From: Pseudomonadota bacterium
Lineage (GTDB): Bacteria > Pseudomonadota > Alphaproteobacteria > Sphingomonadales > Sphingomonadaceae
DNA: 64,000 nt
Direction: 5' to 3'
Assembly (NCBI GenBank): GCA_023423655.1
Contig: JAFAFE010000001.1
Span: forward strand, 1 to 64,000
Made by a program: the position numbers and the translations under genes. A model generated the notes under the pieces. That model did not search any database, was not told the DNA's origin, and saw nothing but the letters and a program-made list of their open reading frames with translations. Of the stretch, positions 16,835 through 23,717 are shown one piece after another (position 1 is the first letter of the stretch; each line of letters starts with the position of its first letter).

Positions 16835-17671
16835 ATGAGTTTCGACAGAGATAACCGCGGCGGTCGTGGGCGCGGTGGACGTGGGCGCGACAAGCGCGAT
16901 GGTTTCGGCGAAGATAGTTTCGACCCATTCTACCAGGAACGCAGTTACGGCGGCGGTGATCGCGGCGGCTTCGGAGGCGGCGGCGGTGGCCGTGGCGGAT
17001 TCGGTGGCGGCGACCGAGGCGGCTTAGGCGGCGGCGGTGGCGGTGATCGCGGCGGCTTCGGTGGCGGTGGCGGCGGTGGTCGCGGCGGCTTCGGAGGCGG
17101 TGGCGGCGGTGGCGGCGGTGCGCGTGGCAATATGCCCGCACAGGTCGTCGGCGAAGGCAATGGCGTCGTCAAATTTTTCAACGGCCAGAAAGGCTTTGGC
17201 TTCATCCAGCGCGATGAAGGCGGCGAAGATGTGTTTGTCCACATCAGCGCGGTCGAACAAGCGGGCCTCACCGGCCTTGCCGAAGGGCAACAGCTTGCAT
17301 TCACGTTGGTAGATCGCGGCGGCAAAGTGTCGGCGACCGATCTTAAAATCGACGGCGAACCGCTGCCGGTTCCCGAATCGGCACCGCGCGAGCCGCGTGA
17401 ACGCAGCGGTGGCGGCTTTGGCGGCGGCGGGCGTCCGCAGCGCCAACTGACCGGCGAATCGGCGACCGGCACGGTCAAATTTTTCAACGCCATGAAAGGC
17501 TTCGGCTTCATCCAGCGCGATGACGGCCAGCCCGACGCTTTTGTCCATATCAGTGCGGTCGAACGCGCCGGCATGGTCAATTTGAACGAAGGCGACCGTT
17601 TGAAGTTCGACATCGAAGTCGACGGACGCGGCAAACATGCTGCGGTCAATCTGGAACCCGTTCAGGATTGA
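16835..17671 (+). CDS. Double cold-shock-domain protein with glycine-rich RGG region
   Basis: The 278-residue protein has an Arg-Gly-rich N-terminus (residues 9-98: RGRGGRGR, then GGFGG/GGDRGG repeats), a first cold-shock domain (about 107-172) and a second (about 209-276). Both carry RNP1 (KGFGFIQRD at 119-127 and 221-229) and RNP2 (FVHIS). A second short Gly patch lies in the linker (191-200). It should bind single-stranded RNA or DNA as a chaperone. Tandem CSDs are common in alphaproteobacteria; the 90-residue RGG region is the unusual part. A strong terminator follows. Confidence 0.93.
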   Translation: MSFDRDNRGGRGRGGRGRDKRDGFGEDSFDPFYQERSYGGGDRGGFGGGGGGRGGFGGGDRGGLGGGGGGDRGGFGGGGGGGRGGFGGGGGGGGGARGNMPAQVVGEGNGVVKFFNGQKGFGFIQRDEGGEDVFVHISAVEQAGLTGLAEGQQLAFTLVDRGGKVSATDLKIDGEPLPVPESAPREPRERSGGGFGGGGRPQRQLTGESATGTVKFFNAMKGFGFIQRDDGQPDAFVHISAVERAGMVNLNEGDRLKFDIEVDGRGKHAAVNLEPVQD

Positions 17672-17720
17672 TTGCGACCGGATAAAAGACAGGCGTTTTA
17701 ACAAAAACGTCCGCCGGAAT

Positions 17721-17762
17721 AAAAAAGCACCGCACCTCATCCGAGGTTGCGGTGCTTTTTTT
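17721..17762 (+). terminator. Rho-independent terminator after the cold-shock gene
   Basis: GCACCGC-ACCTC (17727-17738), loop ATCC, GAGGT, one bulged T, and GCGGTGC (17749-17755) form a 12-pair stem. Seven T follow on the plus strand, and six A precede it. It lies 50 bases after the stop codon. Confidence 0.93.
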
Positions 17763-17828
17763 GTCGAGAGCTGGATTTGGCGGGCATTTGCAATCCGCCA
17801 ACCTTTCGGCCTTGTGAAAATCTATGGA

Positions 17829-18173
17829 CGTGCTTCGACAAGCTCGGCACTAACGGTGTTTAGTGGGCGGGTGCGGGATAAGCTGGAAAAGGTCGCAAAT
17901 AGCGGGCACGCGCACCCACATCAAAATAATCCGTTAGTCCTGAGCTTGTCGAAGGACGGGCTTTCAGTCTCGTAAAAACCTATAACCGTGCTTCGACACG
18001 CTCAGCACTAGCGGTGTGAAATAAGTGGTAGCGGAATAGCTGCGAAAAAATCGCAAATAGCGCGCACGCACCCACATCAAAATAATCCGTTAGTCCTGAG
18101 CCTGTCGAAGGACGGGCTTTCAGTCTCGTAAAAACCTATAACCGTGCTTCGACAAGCTTAGCACTAACGGTGT
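17829..18173. repeat. Tandem array of a ~157-base intergenic unit (2.2 copies)
   Basis: Unit 1 (17829-17986) and unit 2 (17987-18142) are nearly identical over about 157 bases. A third start is cut off at about 18173. Each unit opens with CGTGCTTCGACA and a (T/C)AGCACTA(A/G)CGGTGT-like tail, and ends with GTTAGTCCTGAGC, TGTCGAAGGACGGG and a short tail. The two ends of a unit are thus inverted copies of one short palindromic element, which also occurs at 48391-48558. No gene is seen between 17763 and 18281. Confidence 0.88.
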
Positions 18174-18281
18174 TTTCAGCACTAACGGTTTTCGATGCGA
18201 TGGCCGGATAACCCGCCCGCGCATCATATATCAGCGACCATATTTATCCGCCGATACGCAACGCGGGCTTTCCCCGCGCCC

Positions 18282-18779
18282 TCACCCCGCCTGTGCGGCT
18301 TCGAACAGGAACCAGGCGCGGCGTTCGGCGGCGTCGGTCCATTCATCAACCACCGCAGAGGTCGCATTATCCTTGGCATCATCCGCCAGATCCTTGAGCG
18401 TGCGCAGCGATTCGACCATCTTCAGATTATCGTCGCGCAATTCGGCGAGCATATCCTTGGCGCTCACATAATCCTTGTCATTATCCTTGACCGTCTGGTG
18501 CCGGCTCACATCGCCGATCGAGCGCAAGGTGGTGTTGCCAATCTTGCGCACGCGCTCGGCAATCACATCGGTGGTCGCGAAAATTTCCGCCGCCTGTTCG
18601 TCGAACAGCAAATGATAGTCGCGGAAATGCGGGCCGGACACGTGCCAGTGGAAATTTTTGGTCTTGAAATAAAGCGCGAAACTATCCGCCAACAGCGCAT
18701 TGAGCGCATCCGATACGCTGTTCACCGCATTGGTTTTAAGATCGGTCGGGGTATCGAGTTTTTTGGGCGTATCCACCAT
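18282..18779 (-). CDS. dps: Dps-family DNA-protection ferritin
   Basis: The 165-residue protein is a Dps/miniferritin with the ferroxidase pattern NFHWHVSGPHFRDYHLLFDE (residues 42-61: His44, His56, Asp60). Dps forms dodecamers that bind DNA and oxidise and store iron, protecting against peroxide. A near-perfect ribosome site (AGGAGG) precedes the ATG. The upstream sequence carries a candidate general-stress promoter, fitting the usual starvation control of Dps in alphaproteobacteria. Confidence 0.95.
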   Translation of the reverse strand: MVDTPKKLDTPTDLKTNAVNSVSDALNALLADSFALYFKTKNFHWHVSGPHFRDYHLLFDEQAAEIFATTDVIAERVRKIGNTTLRSIGDVSRHQTVKDNDKDYVSAKDMLAELRDDNLKMVESLRTLKDLADDAKDNATSAVVDEWTDAAERRAWFLFEAAQAG

Positions 18780-18835
18780 AATCTGCCTCCTGTCGCCGGG
18801 ATGATAAAATGGCCGTAACCGGCCTTCTTTATGTC

Positions 18836-18860
18836 AACGACATGTCTAGCAGAAGGTTTC
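18836..18860 (-). promoter_or_regulatory. Candidate EcfG general-stress promoter for dps
   Basis: On the minus strand GAAAC (18856-18860), a 16-base spacer and CGTT (18836-18839) resemble the EcfG consensus GGAAC-N16/17-CGTT with one mismatch. It lies about 57 bases upstream of the dps ATG. A TTGACA hexamer overlaps it (18832-18837), but no matching -10 is seen at 17 bases. Confidence 0.45.
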
Positions 18861-18907
18861 GCTTCGTTTCCACGAAAGCTTTCAATCAGTGTAAGCGGCG
18901 CGCTCGT

Positions 18908-19477
18908 TCACCCGATCAATGCCAGCGCGCGTAATGCCAGCAGCAACGCCGCGACCACCAGCAAAAGCCCCGAAATCCGCCGCACCCACTGCACGCGGAA
19001 ACGCCGCGCAAATTGGCGGCGCAGCACAAAGACCGGCATCATCGCAAGGCTGATGCCGATGGTCCCGCCAATCGCGCTATATAAAAAGCCCACATCGCGC
19101 GCGGCATTGGCGGCGATGATGAACTGGCTGCGATCGCCAAAGCCGAGCAGCAGGAAAGACAGGAAGCTGGTGCGCAATACATTGGTTGCGCCTTCATCGA
19201 CCGTCTTTTTGCGCCAGGGCGGGAAAAACATGGTGATGCCCGCCAGAAACAAGGCGATGCCCAGAAATAATAGCTGCGGATAATCGGTCATCATCAGCCC
19301 GACAAAATGGCCCGTTATCGCCGAGATAAGGCTGTTCAACGCGGTCGCCAGCACCATGCCGAACAGGACGCGCTGGCGCTCCTGGAAATGGAGCATGAGC
19401 GCGAGGAACAACCATTGGCCACGGTCGCCCATTTCGGCCAGCGCCGTTCCCACCAATGCTCCCAATAATGAATCCAT
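18908..19477 (-). CDS. TMEM165/GDT1 family membrane transporter
   Basis: The 189-residue protein has about six membrane helices and two copies of the family's metal motif: EMGDRGQ (residues 15-21) and GFGDRSQ (112-118), where the second has Gly in place of the first Glu. GDT1/TMEM165 proteins move Mn2+ or Ca2+ in exchange for protons; bacterial members such as MneA/Mnx export manganese. It lies upstream of dps on the same strand, 128 bases away, so both may relate to metal and oxidative stress, though co-transcription is not shown. Confidence 0.85.
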   Translation of the reverse strand: MDSLLGALVGTALAEMGDRGQWLFLALMLHFQERQRVLFGMVLATALNSLISAITGHFVGLMMTDYPQLLFLGIALFLAGITMFFPPWRKKTVDEGATNVLRTSFLSFLLLGFGDRSQFIIAANAARDVGFLYSAIGGTIGISLAMMPVFVLRRQFARRFRVQWVRRISGLLLVVAALLLALRALALIG

Positions 19478-19509
19478 CGACCCTGATGCTTATGCTTTAT
19501 CCGTACGCC

Positions 19510-19902
19510 TCAGCCGTGCATACGCAGCGCAAGCGATGCAAGCAATGCCTCCTGACCGCGTGCTAGGTCAAAAACATGGGCGCCCGCCTGATGCGCGGCA
19601 TCAAGGTCGAGCGCGTCCTCCATCGCTTCCATATAGCAGGCAATCGCGCGCATCCGCCCGCCGTCGGCCAGCTCCGATTCGAGCGTGCGCGCGAGCAAGG
19701 CGACGGTCGCAAAGCCGCTGGCACGTGCGCTGTCATGCACCGCTTCGATGGCGGTCAGCCATTGGCGGCTTTGCCCCTGCATCACCGCAAGCCCGAGCGC
19801 GGCGATTGCCTCGCCCAGCGCGATATGGCCCGCTAATGCTGCCCCGATATACGCCGCGCCATGCGAATATAATCCATTGTTATAATAGGATAATTCTTGC
19901 AT
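19510..19902 (-). CDS. Conserved-looking helical protein of unknown function
   Basis: I start this at the ATG at 19902 (130 residues), because the protein then begins MQELSYYNNGLYSHGAAY, with Tyr- and Gly-rich character, and GGGGGTG lies upstream; a longer frame starts at 19971. The rest is alanine- and leucine-rich and predicted helical. It resembles a four-helix bundle, but I see no His-phosphotransfer motif and no metal site. It ends 32 bases before the GDT1 gene start, on the same strand, and may share its transcript. Confidence 0.6.
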   Translation of the reverse strand: MQELSYYNNGLYSHGAAYIGAALAGHIALGEAIAALGLAVMQGQSRQWLTAIEAVHDSARASGFATVALLARTLESELADGGRMRAIACYMEAMEDALDLDAAHQAGAHVFDLARGQEALLASLALRMHG

Positions 19903-20210
19903 CCTGCACCCCCTGTCGCGCACAGCTTTGGCCGGTTTCCCCCTTGCCCCTGCGCGTCCAATCCCCAGCATCGCGCATCATGGTTAATATCCGGTTGAGA
20001 CGGGAAGCGGCGGCGCGCGCCCGGCGCACGGGCCAAATTTCCGGTTATGCGCGCGCTTTTACCCCCGCTCCCCCTTGACAGCGGGCGGCTTTTGGACCAT
20101 TGGGCGGCGCTTGAAAGAAAGGCGGCGCTTTGCCGCTTTTTATTTTACCGACAGCTTATCGTCCTGTCCCGTATCTGCGGGGCGCGACTCATCATAGGGA
20201 ACCGAAGGTC
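19903..20210. other. Intergenic region upstream of rpmG, with a terminator-like hairpin
   Basis: This 308-base gap divides two divergent transcripts. At 20118-20146 an AAAGGCGGC stem pairs with GCCGCTTTT around a five-base loop and is followed by TATTTTA, the form of a plus-strand terminator. No gene ends upstream on that strand, so it might close a short untranslated transcript or attenuate rpmG. A TTGACA lies at 20075-20080 without a clear -10. Confidence 0.45.
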
Positions 20211-20378
20211 ATGGCAAAGCCGACCACCATTAAAATCCGTCTCGTCAGCACCGCTGACACCGGCTTCTTTTACGTGACCAAGAAGAATCCGCGCAACCAG
20301 ACCGAAAAAATGTCGATGCGCAAATATGATCCCGTCGTGCGCAAGCATGTCGAATTCAAGGAAGCCAAGATCAAGTGA
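20211..20378 (+). CDS. rpmG: 50S ribosomal protein L33
   Basis: The 55-residue protein begins MAKPTTIKIRLVSTADTGFF and ends in FKEAKIK, the alphaproteobacterial L33 form without the four zinc cysteines. GAAGG lies six bases before the ATG. A longer open frame starts at 20130, but only this part is L33. It is followed by its own terminator and is monocistronic. L33 sits near the E site of the large subunit. Confidence 0.96.
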   Translation: MAKPTTIKIRLVSTADTGFFYVTKKNPRNQTEKMSMRKYDPVVRKHVEFKEAKIK

Positions 20379-20436
20379 TTCGCGCCGCAGCGGGCCAGCC
20401 CCGCTTGCGCTGAACCTTGGACTTATGCTCCGGCAC

Positions 20437-20468
20437 AGCCGTTCCGTATTTCGCGGGACGGCTTTTTG
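20437..20468 (+). terminator. Rho-independent terminator after rpmG
   Basis: AGCCGTTCC (20437-20445) pairs with GGGACGGCT (20455-20463), with one G-T pair, around a nine-base loop. TTTTT follows. It lies about 60 bases after the rpmG stop. Confidence 0.88.
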
Positions 20469-20486
20469 CTGTTGGGGGAGCAGGGT

Positions 20487-20523
20487 CTCCCCTCCCGCTT
20501 GCGGGAGGGGTTGGGGGAGGGCC
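20487..20523. repeat. Short GC palindrome (CTCCCGC/GCGGGAG family)
   Basis: CCCTCCCGC and GCGGGAGGGG form a compact palindrome followed by TTGGGGGAGGG. Close copies occur at 27582-27622, 27697-27719 and 32780-32814, and a variant near 35306-35322. They are intergenic REP-like elements between gene ends. Confidence 0.8.
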
Positions 20524-20582
20524 TGTCGGCAGCTAAGGCCGGGGTGCCCCCCTCCTTCCGAGGAAGAAGGGGCCAACAAACT

Positions 20583-21269
20583 TCACCGTTCGTTGAGATA
20601 ATAACGGTCCACCGCGTTCAGATTGTCGTCCAGTTCATAGACAATCGGCTGGCCGGTCGGGATTTCCAGCGAGGTGATTTCATCGTCGGGAATGTTCGAC
20701 AGATGCTTGACCAGCGCGCGCAGGCTGTTGCCGTGGGCGGAGATGAGAACGCGCTTGCCCGCTTTGAGATCGGGCGCAATATTCGCCTCCCAATATGGCA
20801 GCACGCGCTCGATGGTATCCTTAAGGCTTTCGGTGTCGGGAATGGCGATGCCGTCATAACGGCGGTCCTTGCTCAGATCGAATTCCGAACCGGCCTCCAA
20901 AGGCGGCGGGGGAATGTCGAAGCTGCGGCGCCAGATATGGACCTGTTCATCGCCATGTTTGGCCGCGGTTTCCGCCTTGTTGAGCCCGGTCAACCCGCCA
21001 TAATGGCGCTCGTTCAAATGCCAGTCTTTTTTGACCGGCAACCATAAACGGCCCATTTCTTCGAGCGCCAGATTGAGCGTCTTGATCGCGCGGCTTTGCA
21101 CCGATGTGTAGCAAATATCGAAATCGAGGCCCTTGTCCTTCATCAAACGGCCCGCCGCGCGCGCTTCTTCCGCGCCCTTTTCGGTCACATCCACATCCCA
21201 CCAGCCGGTGAAGCGGTTTTCCAGATTCCATTGCGACTGGCCATGACGGATGAGAACGAGGGTGGGCAT
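20583..21269 (-). CDS. gpmA: 2,3-bisphosphoglycerate-dependent phosphoglycerate mutase
   Basis: The 228-residue protein has the histidine-phosphatase signature LIRHGQSQWN (His9 phosphorylated), FTGWWDVDVTEKG, LNERHYGGLTGLNK, and the second catalytic histidine in SAHGNSLRALVKHL. It interconverts 3- and 2-phosphoglycerate in glycolysis. AGGAG lies nine bases before the ATG. The length matches the dimeric family, though slightly shorter than E. coli GpmA. It stands alone, convergent with rpmG. Confidence 0.96.
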   Translation of the reverse strand: MPTLVLIRHGQSQWNLENRFTGWWDVDVTEKGAEEARAAGRLMKDKGLDFDICYTSVQSRAIKTLNLALEEMGRLWLPVKKDWHLNERHYGGLTGLNKAETAAKHGDEQVHIWRRSFDIPPPPLEAGSEFDLSKDRRYDGIAIPDTESLKDTIERVLPYWEANIAPDLKAGKRVLISAHGNSLRALVKHLSNIPDDEITSLEIPTGQPIVYELDDNLNAVDRYYLNER

Positions 21270-21466
21270 GAACTAACTCCTGTGATGCAAAACGCACGCG
21301 CCAGCCCATAACGGCGCGCAGCCTGCCCGCCAAGAGGCATATAATGTCCGGCCCCTAGGCGGGGCCTTAAGCCCGACGATAAGTCGAGGCATGGCCTTCA
21401 CCATGAACCTGTATTAAGAAACGCAAAAGCATAGATTTTTCAACGCCACATGGGGAGACAGGCAGG

Positions 21467-22015
21467 ATGATGAAGGCAATCCGGACAACAAACAGGGGAA
21501 GTGCGCGCGCCTATCTGGGCGGCGCATTGGCGCTTGGGCTGATGGTCGGCGGCCTTGCTGGGGCGGGTGCGCTTGAAGCCAAATCGCCAACCAAAACTTT
21601 GGCCAAATCTTCGGCCAAAGCTGCGGCCAAAAAGCAGGTAGTGAAGCCGCGGCCTATCCATCCCGCTGGCACCTATAAGCGCAGCAGACCCAATGGCGGC
21701 ACCTTGACCATCACCCGCCAAGGCCATCAATGGCATATGTTCGTGATCGCGGGCGGTTTGCCAAATGGCGAAGCAACCGCCGCCGATTGCGAATTGGCTG
21801 CGGTCGGCGCGCTGCACTCCGCCCGCATCACCGCCCGCCCCGTGCCGTGGCGCAGCGAACACATCACCATCACCCCCAACGACCTGACCGACGTGGACGG
21901 CACCGTAACTGTGCGTTTCGTCAAAGGCGGGGTGCAACTCAACGCTGTCGGTATCACCGGGCCATTATGCCCGCCGGGCTCCAGCTTTGACGGCTTTTAC
22001 CGCCGCGTGCGATAA
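21467..22015 (+). CDS. Secreted basic protein of unknown function
   Basis: The 182-residue protein has a signal peptide (about residues 1-38, with hydrophobic core LGGALALGLMVGGLAGAG) and then a Lys/Ala-rich stretch (KTLAKSSAKAAAKK). The mature part is beta-rich, with YKRSRPNGGTLTITRQGHQWHMFV near residues 69-92, and has two cysteines that could pair. I do not recognise the family. It is probably periplasmic. Two ATGs lie in tandem at 21467 and 21470, after a GGGGAGACAGG ribosome site. Confidence 0.65.
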   Translation: MMKAIRTTNRGSARAYLGGALALGLMVGGLAGAGALEAKSPTKTLAKSSAKAAAKKQVVKPRPIHPAGTYKRSRPNGGTLTITRQGHQWHMFVIAGGLPNGEATAADCELAAVGALHSARITARPVPWRSEHITITPNDLTDVDGTVTVRFVKGGVQLNAVGITGPLCPPGSSFDGFYRRVR

Positions 22016-22043
22016 GCGCCTTAAGGGCCTTGAGGGCCTGACC

Positions 22044-22859
22044 CTAGCCCGCAAAGGCGCGTTCGATCACATAATCGCCGGGCTTGGCGTTCGACCCTTC
22101 TTCAAACCCCAGCGCGTCAAGCCGCGCGGACAGGCTGCGGATCATCTCCATGCTGCCGCACATCATCACCCGGTCCTGTTCGGGGTCGAAACGTTCCGGG
22201 CCCATCAGCCCCGCGCGGAACAATGCGCCGCTGTCGATCAGCCCGTCAATCCGGCCGGTCGTGTGGAACGGCTCGCGCGTCACGGTCGGCACATAGGTGA
22301 GTTGCAGCAATGCCTGATCCTGCACCAACGGGTCGCCCGCGAGTTGCGCTTCGAGCAAAGGGCGGAACGCAAGGTCGGACACATGGCGCACGCTATGCAC
22401 CAGCACGATCGCGCCGAACCGTTCGTAAATATCGGGATCGCGGATGAGGCTCAAAAATGGCGCAAGACCGGTGCCGGTCGAGAGCAGGAATAATCTTTGG
22501 CCGGGCTTTAACGCATCCGTCACCAACGTGCCGGTGGGTTTACGGCCCAGCAAAATTTCATCGCCCGGCACGATTGTCTGCAGTCTTGATGTCAGCTTGC
22601 CGTCGGGCACCTTGATCGACAGAAATTCCAACTCGTCGGCATAATCCGGGCTCGCAATCGAATAAGCGCGCAGCAAGGGCCGCCCCTCATCGGGAAGGCC
22701 GATCATCACAAATTCGCCCGAACGGAAGCGGAAGCTTGGCGGGCGGGTGATGGTGAAGCTGAACAGATGGTCGTTCCAATGGCGCACCCCGCGCACATGT
22801 TCGATGGTGAGCGCGCTCGACGGCGCAAGACTGGAGGTGGCGGACAGGCGGTTACTCAT
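22044..22859 (-). CDS. fpr: Ferredoxin-NADP+ reductase
   Basis: The 271-residue protein matches bacterial Fpr: FAD-binding RAYSIAS (RxYS), then GDEILLGRKPTGTLV, the NADP-binding LSTGTGLAPFLSLIRD, and a C-terminal VIERAFAG, typical of the proteobacterial class. It exchanges electrons between NADPH and ferredoxin or flavodoxin and supports iron-sulfur, siderophore and oxidative-stress reactions. The start at 22859 gives the family length. A small unknown gene ends eight bases upstream, and both may be controlled by the Fur-like palindrome at 23343. Confidence 0.94.
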   Translation of the reverse strand: MSNRLSATSSLAPSSALTIEHVRGVRHWNDHLFSFTITRPPSFRFRSGEFVMIGLPDEGRPLLRAYSIASPDYADELEFLSIKVPDGKLTSRLQTIVPGDEILLGRKPTGTLVTDALKPGQRLFLLSTGTGLAPFLSLIRDPDIYERFGAIVLVHSVRHVSDLAFRPLLEAQLAGDPLVQDQALLQLTYVPTVTREPFHTTGRIDGLIDSGALFRAGLMGPERFDPEQDRVMMCGSMEMIRSLSARLDALGFEEGSNAKPGDYVIERAFAG

Positions 22860-22867
22860 GGATTTTC

Positions 22868-23314
22868 TCAACAAGGCTTTCGGGTTGGAGGATGGGACAG
22901 ACGGACAAGCATTATGCCCGCGCGGGATAAGGCCATGACTGCTTCGCCAAAGGCACGCAGCGCGGTATCGACCAGATGGGCGGGAAGCAGCAGCGCGAGC
23001 GTCGCGCGGGCATGACCCTCTTCGCCGCGCGCACAATGCCGCCATAAGGCCAGAAGCACCGCCTCGCCTTCGCCCACCAAGGGCGTACCGGACGCGTCTA
23101 TTTCCAAAGGCTGCGCGGCATCGAGCAGCATGATCGCCATGACCATATGCACCGGCGCAATCGCCGCAGCGCGCGGGCCGACAAATAGCGGCATCAGTGC
23201 CGCCGCCGGACAATGATGCGCGCGATACGCCTCGCGCCACAGCCGCATCGCCCCCAAAAGCATCCGGGCCTCTCCGGGCAAGGAGAGCAAAGGGCGGTCG
23301 ACAAAATGATACAT
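22868..23314 (-). CDS. Small unknown protein upstream of fpr
   Basis: The 148-residue protein starts MYHFVDRPLLSLPGEARM and is rich in Ala, Leu, Met and His. Residues 40-65 (LFVGPRAAAIAPVHMVMAIMLLDAA) form a hydrophobic stretch. I take the ATG at 23314; a longer frame to 23518 runs through the repeat region and has no good ribosome site. I do not recognise a family. It is in an operon with fpr and directly downstream of a Fur-like box, so an iron-related role is possible. Confidence 0.6.
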   Translation of the reverse strand: MYHFVDRPLLSLPGEARMLLGAMRLWREAYRAHHCPAAALMPLFVGPRAAAIAPVHMVMAIMLLDAAQPLEIDASGTPLVGEGEAVLLALWRHCARGEEGHARATLALLLPAHLVDTALRAFGEAVMALSRAGIMLVRLSHPPTRKPC

Positions 23315-23342
23315 GGGTCGCGGGTGCGCTTCTTGCGGTGAT

Positions 23343-23361
23343 ATTGAGAATGACTCGCAAT
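23343..23361. promoter_or_regulatory. Fur-box-like 19-base palindrome
   Basis: ATTGAGAATGACTCGCAAT is a near-palindrome: its first and last four bases (ATTG/CAAT) and several inner positions pair. It resembles Fur sites of the GATAATGATAATCATTATC class. It ends 29 bases upstream of the small-protein ATG at 23314, where a repressor would block transcription of that gene and fpr. Confidence 0.6.
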
Positions 23362-23575
23362 TACACGCGCGGGCGTGGCTGTCAATATGGTTGCGGCAGC
23401 GTGGTGGAGAAAAGGCGCGGGGGAGGCGTGGTTGGGGAATCGGCTTAGGTGGCGCCTCTATTCCATCGCGCGCATCCTCTCTGCGCCTCCTCTGCCTCTG
23501 CGCCCCGGCGTGAACCAAGACAAAAGCAATTACCCCCGCACGCGCGTTCGCTGAGACTGGCCTGACTCCCCAACC

Positions 23576-23682
23576 TCCGTTCGTCCTGAGTAGGCTCGAA
23601 GAGCCGTATCGAAGGACCGGTTGCGCGCGCAGCCTGTCCTTCGATACACCGCCCTTTCAGGGCGGCACTCAAGACGAACGGA
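23576..23682. repeat. 107-base inverted-repeat element
   Basis: TCCGTTCGTCCTGAGT at 23576-23591 is repeated in inverted form as ACTCAAGACGAACGGA at 23667-23682 (15 of 16 pairs). Internal hairpins (GGCTCGAAGAGCC; CCGCCCTTTCAGGGCGG) lie between. The left half recurs at 43676-43759. It occupies the gap 23315-23717 together with the Fur-like site. Confidence 0.85.
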
Positions 23683-23717
23683 CAGTGGGGATGTGCTTGG
23701 ACATTAAGGCGTTAAAA

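Noticed and set aside
16611..17141. A 176-codon minus-strand frame rich in Arg and His
   Set aside because: It is the complement of the glycine repeats in the cold-shock gene; the repeat composition alone keeps it open.
17829..18173. CRISPR array
   Set aside because: The repeat units are about 157 bases and contain inverted copies of one element; there are no short direct repeats with unique spacers and no cas gene.
20075..20103. A promoter for a small RNA ending at the hairpin at 20118-20146
   Set aside because: TTGACA is present, but no -10 lies at 16-18 bases. The hairpin is kept only as a terminator-like structure.
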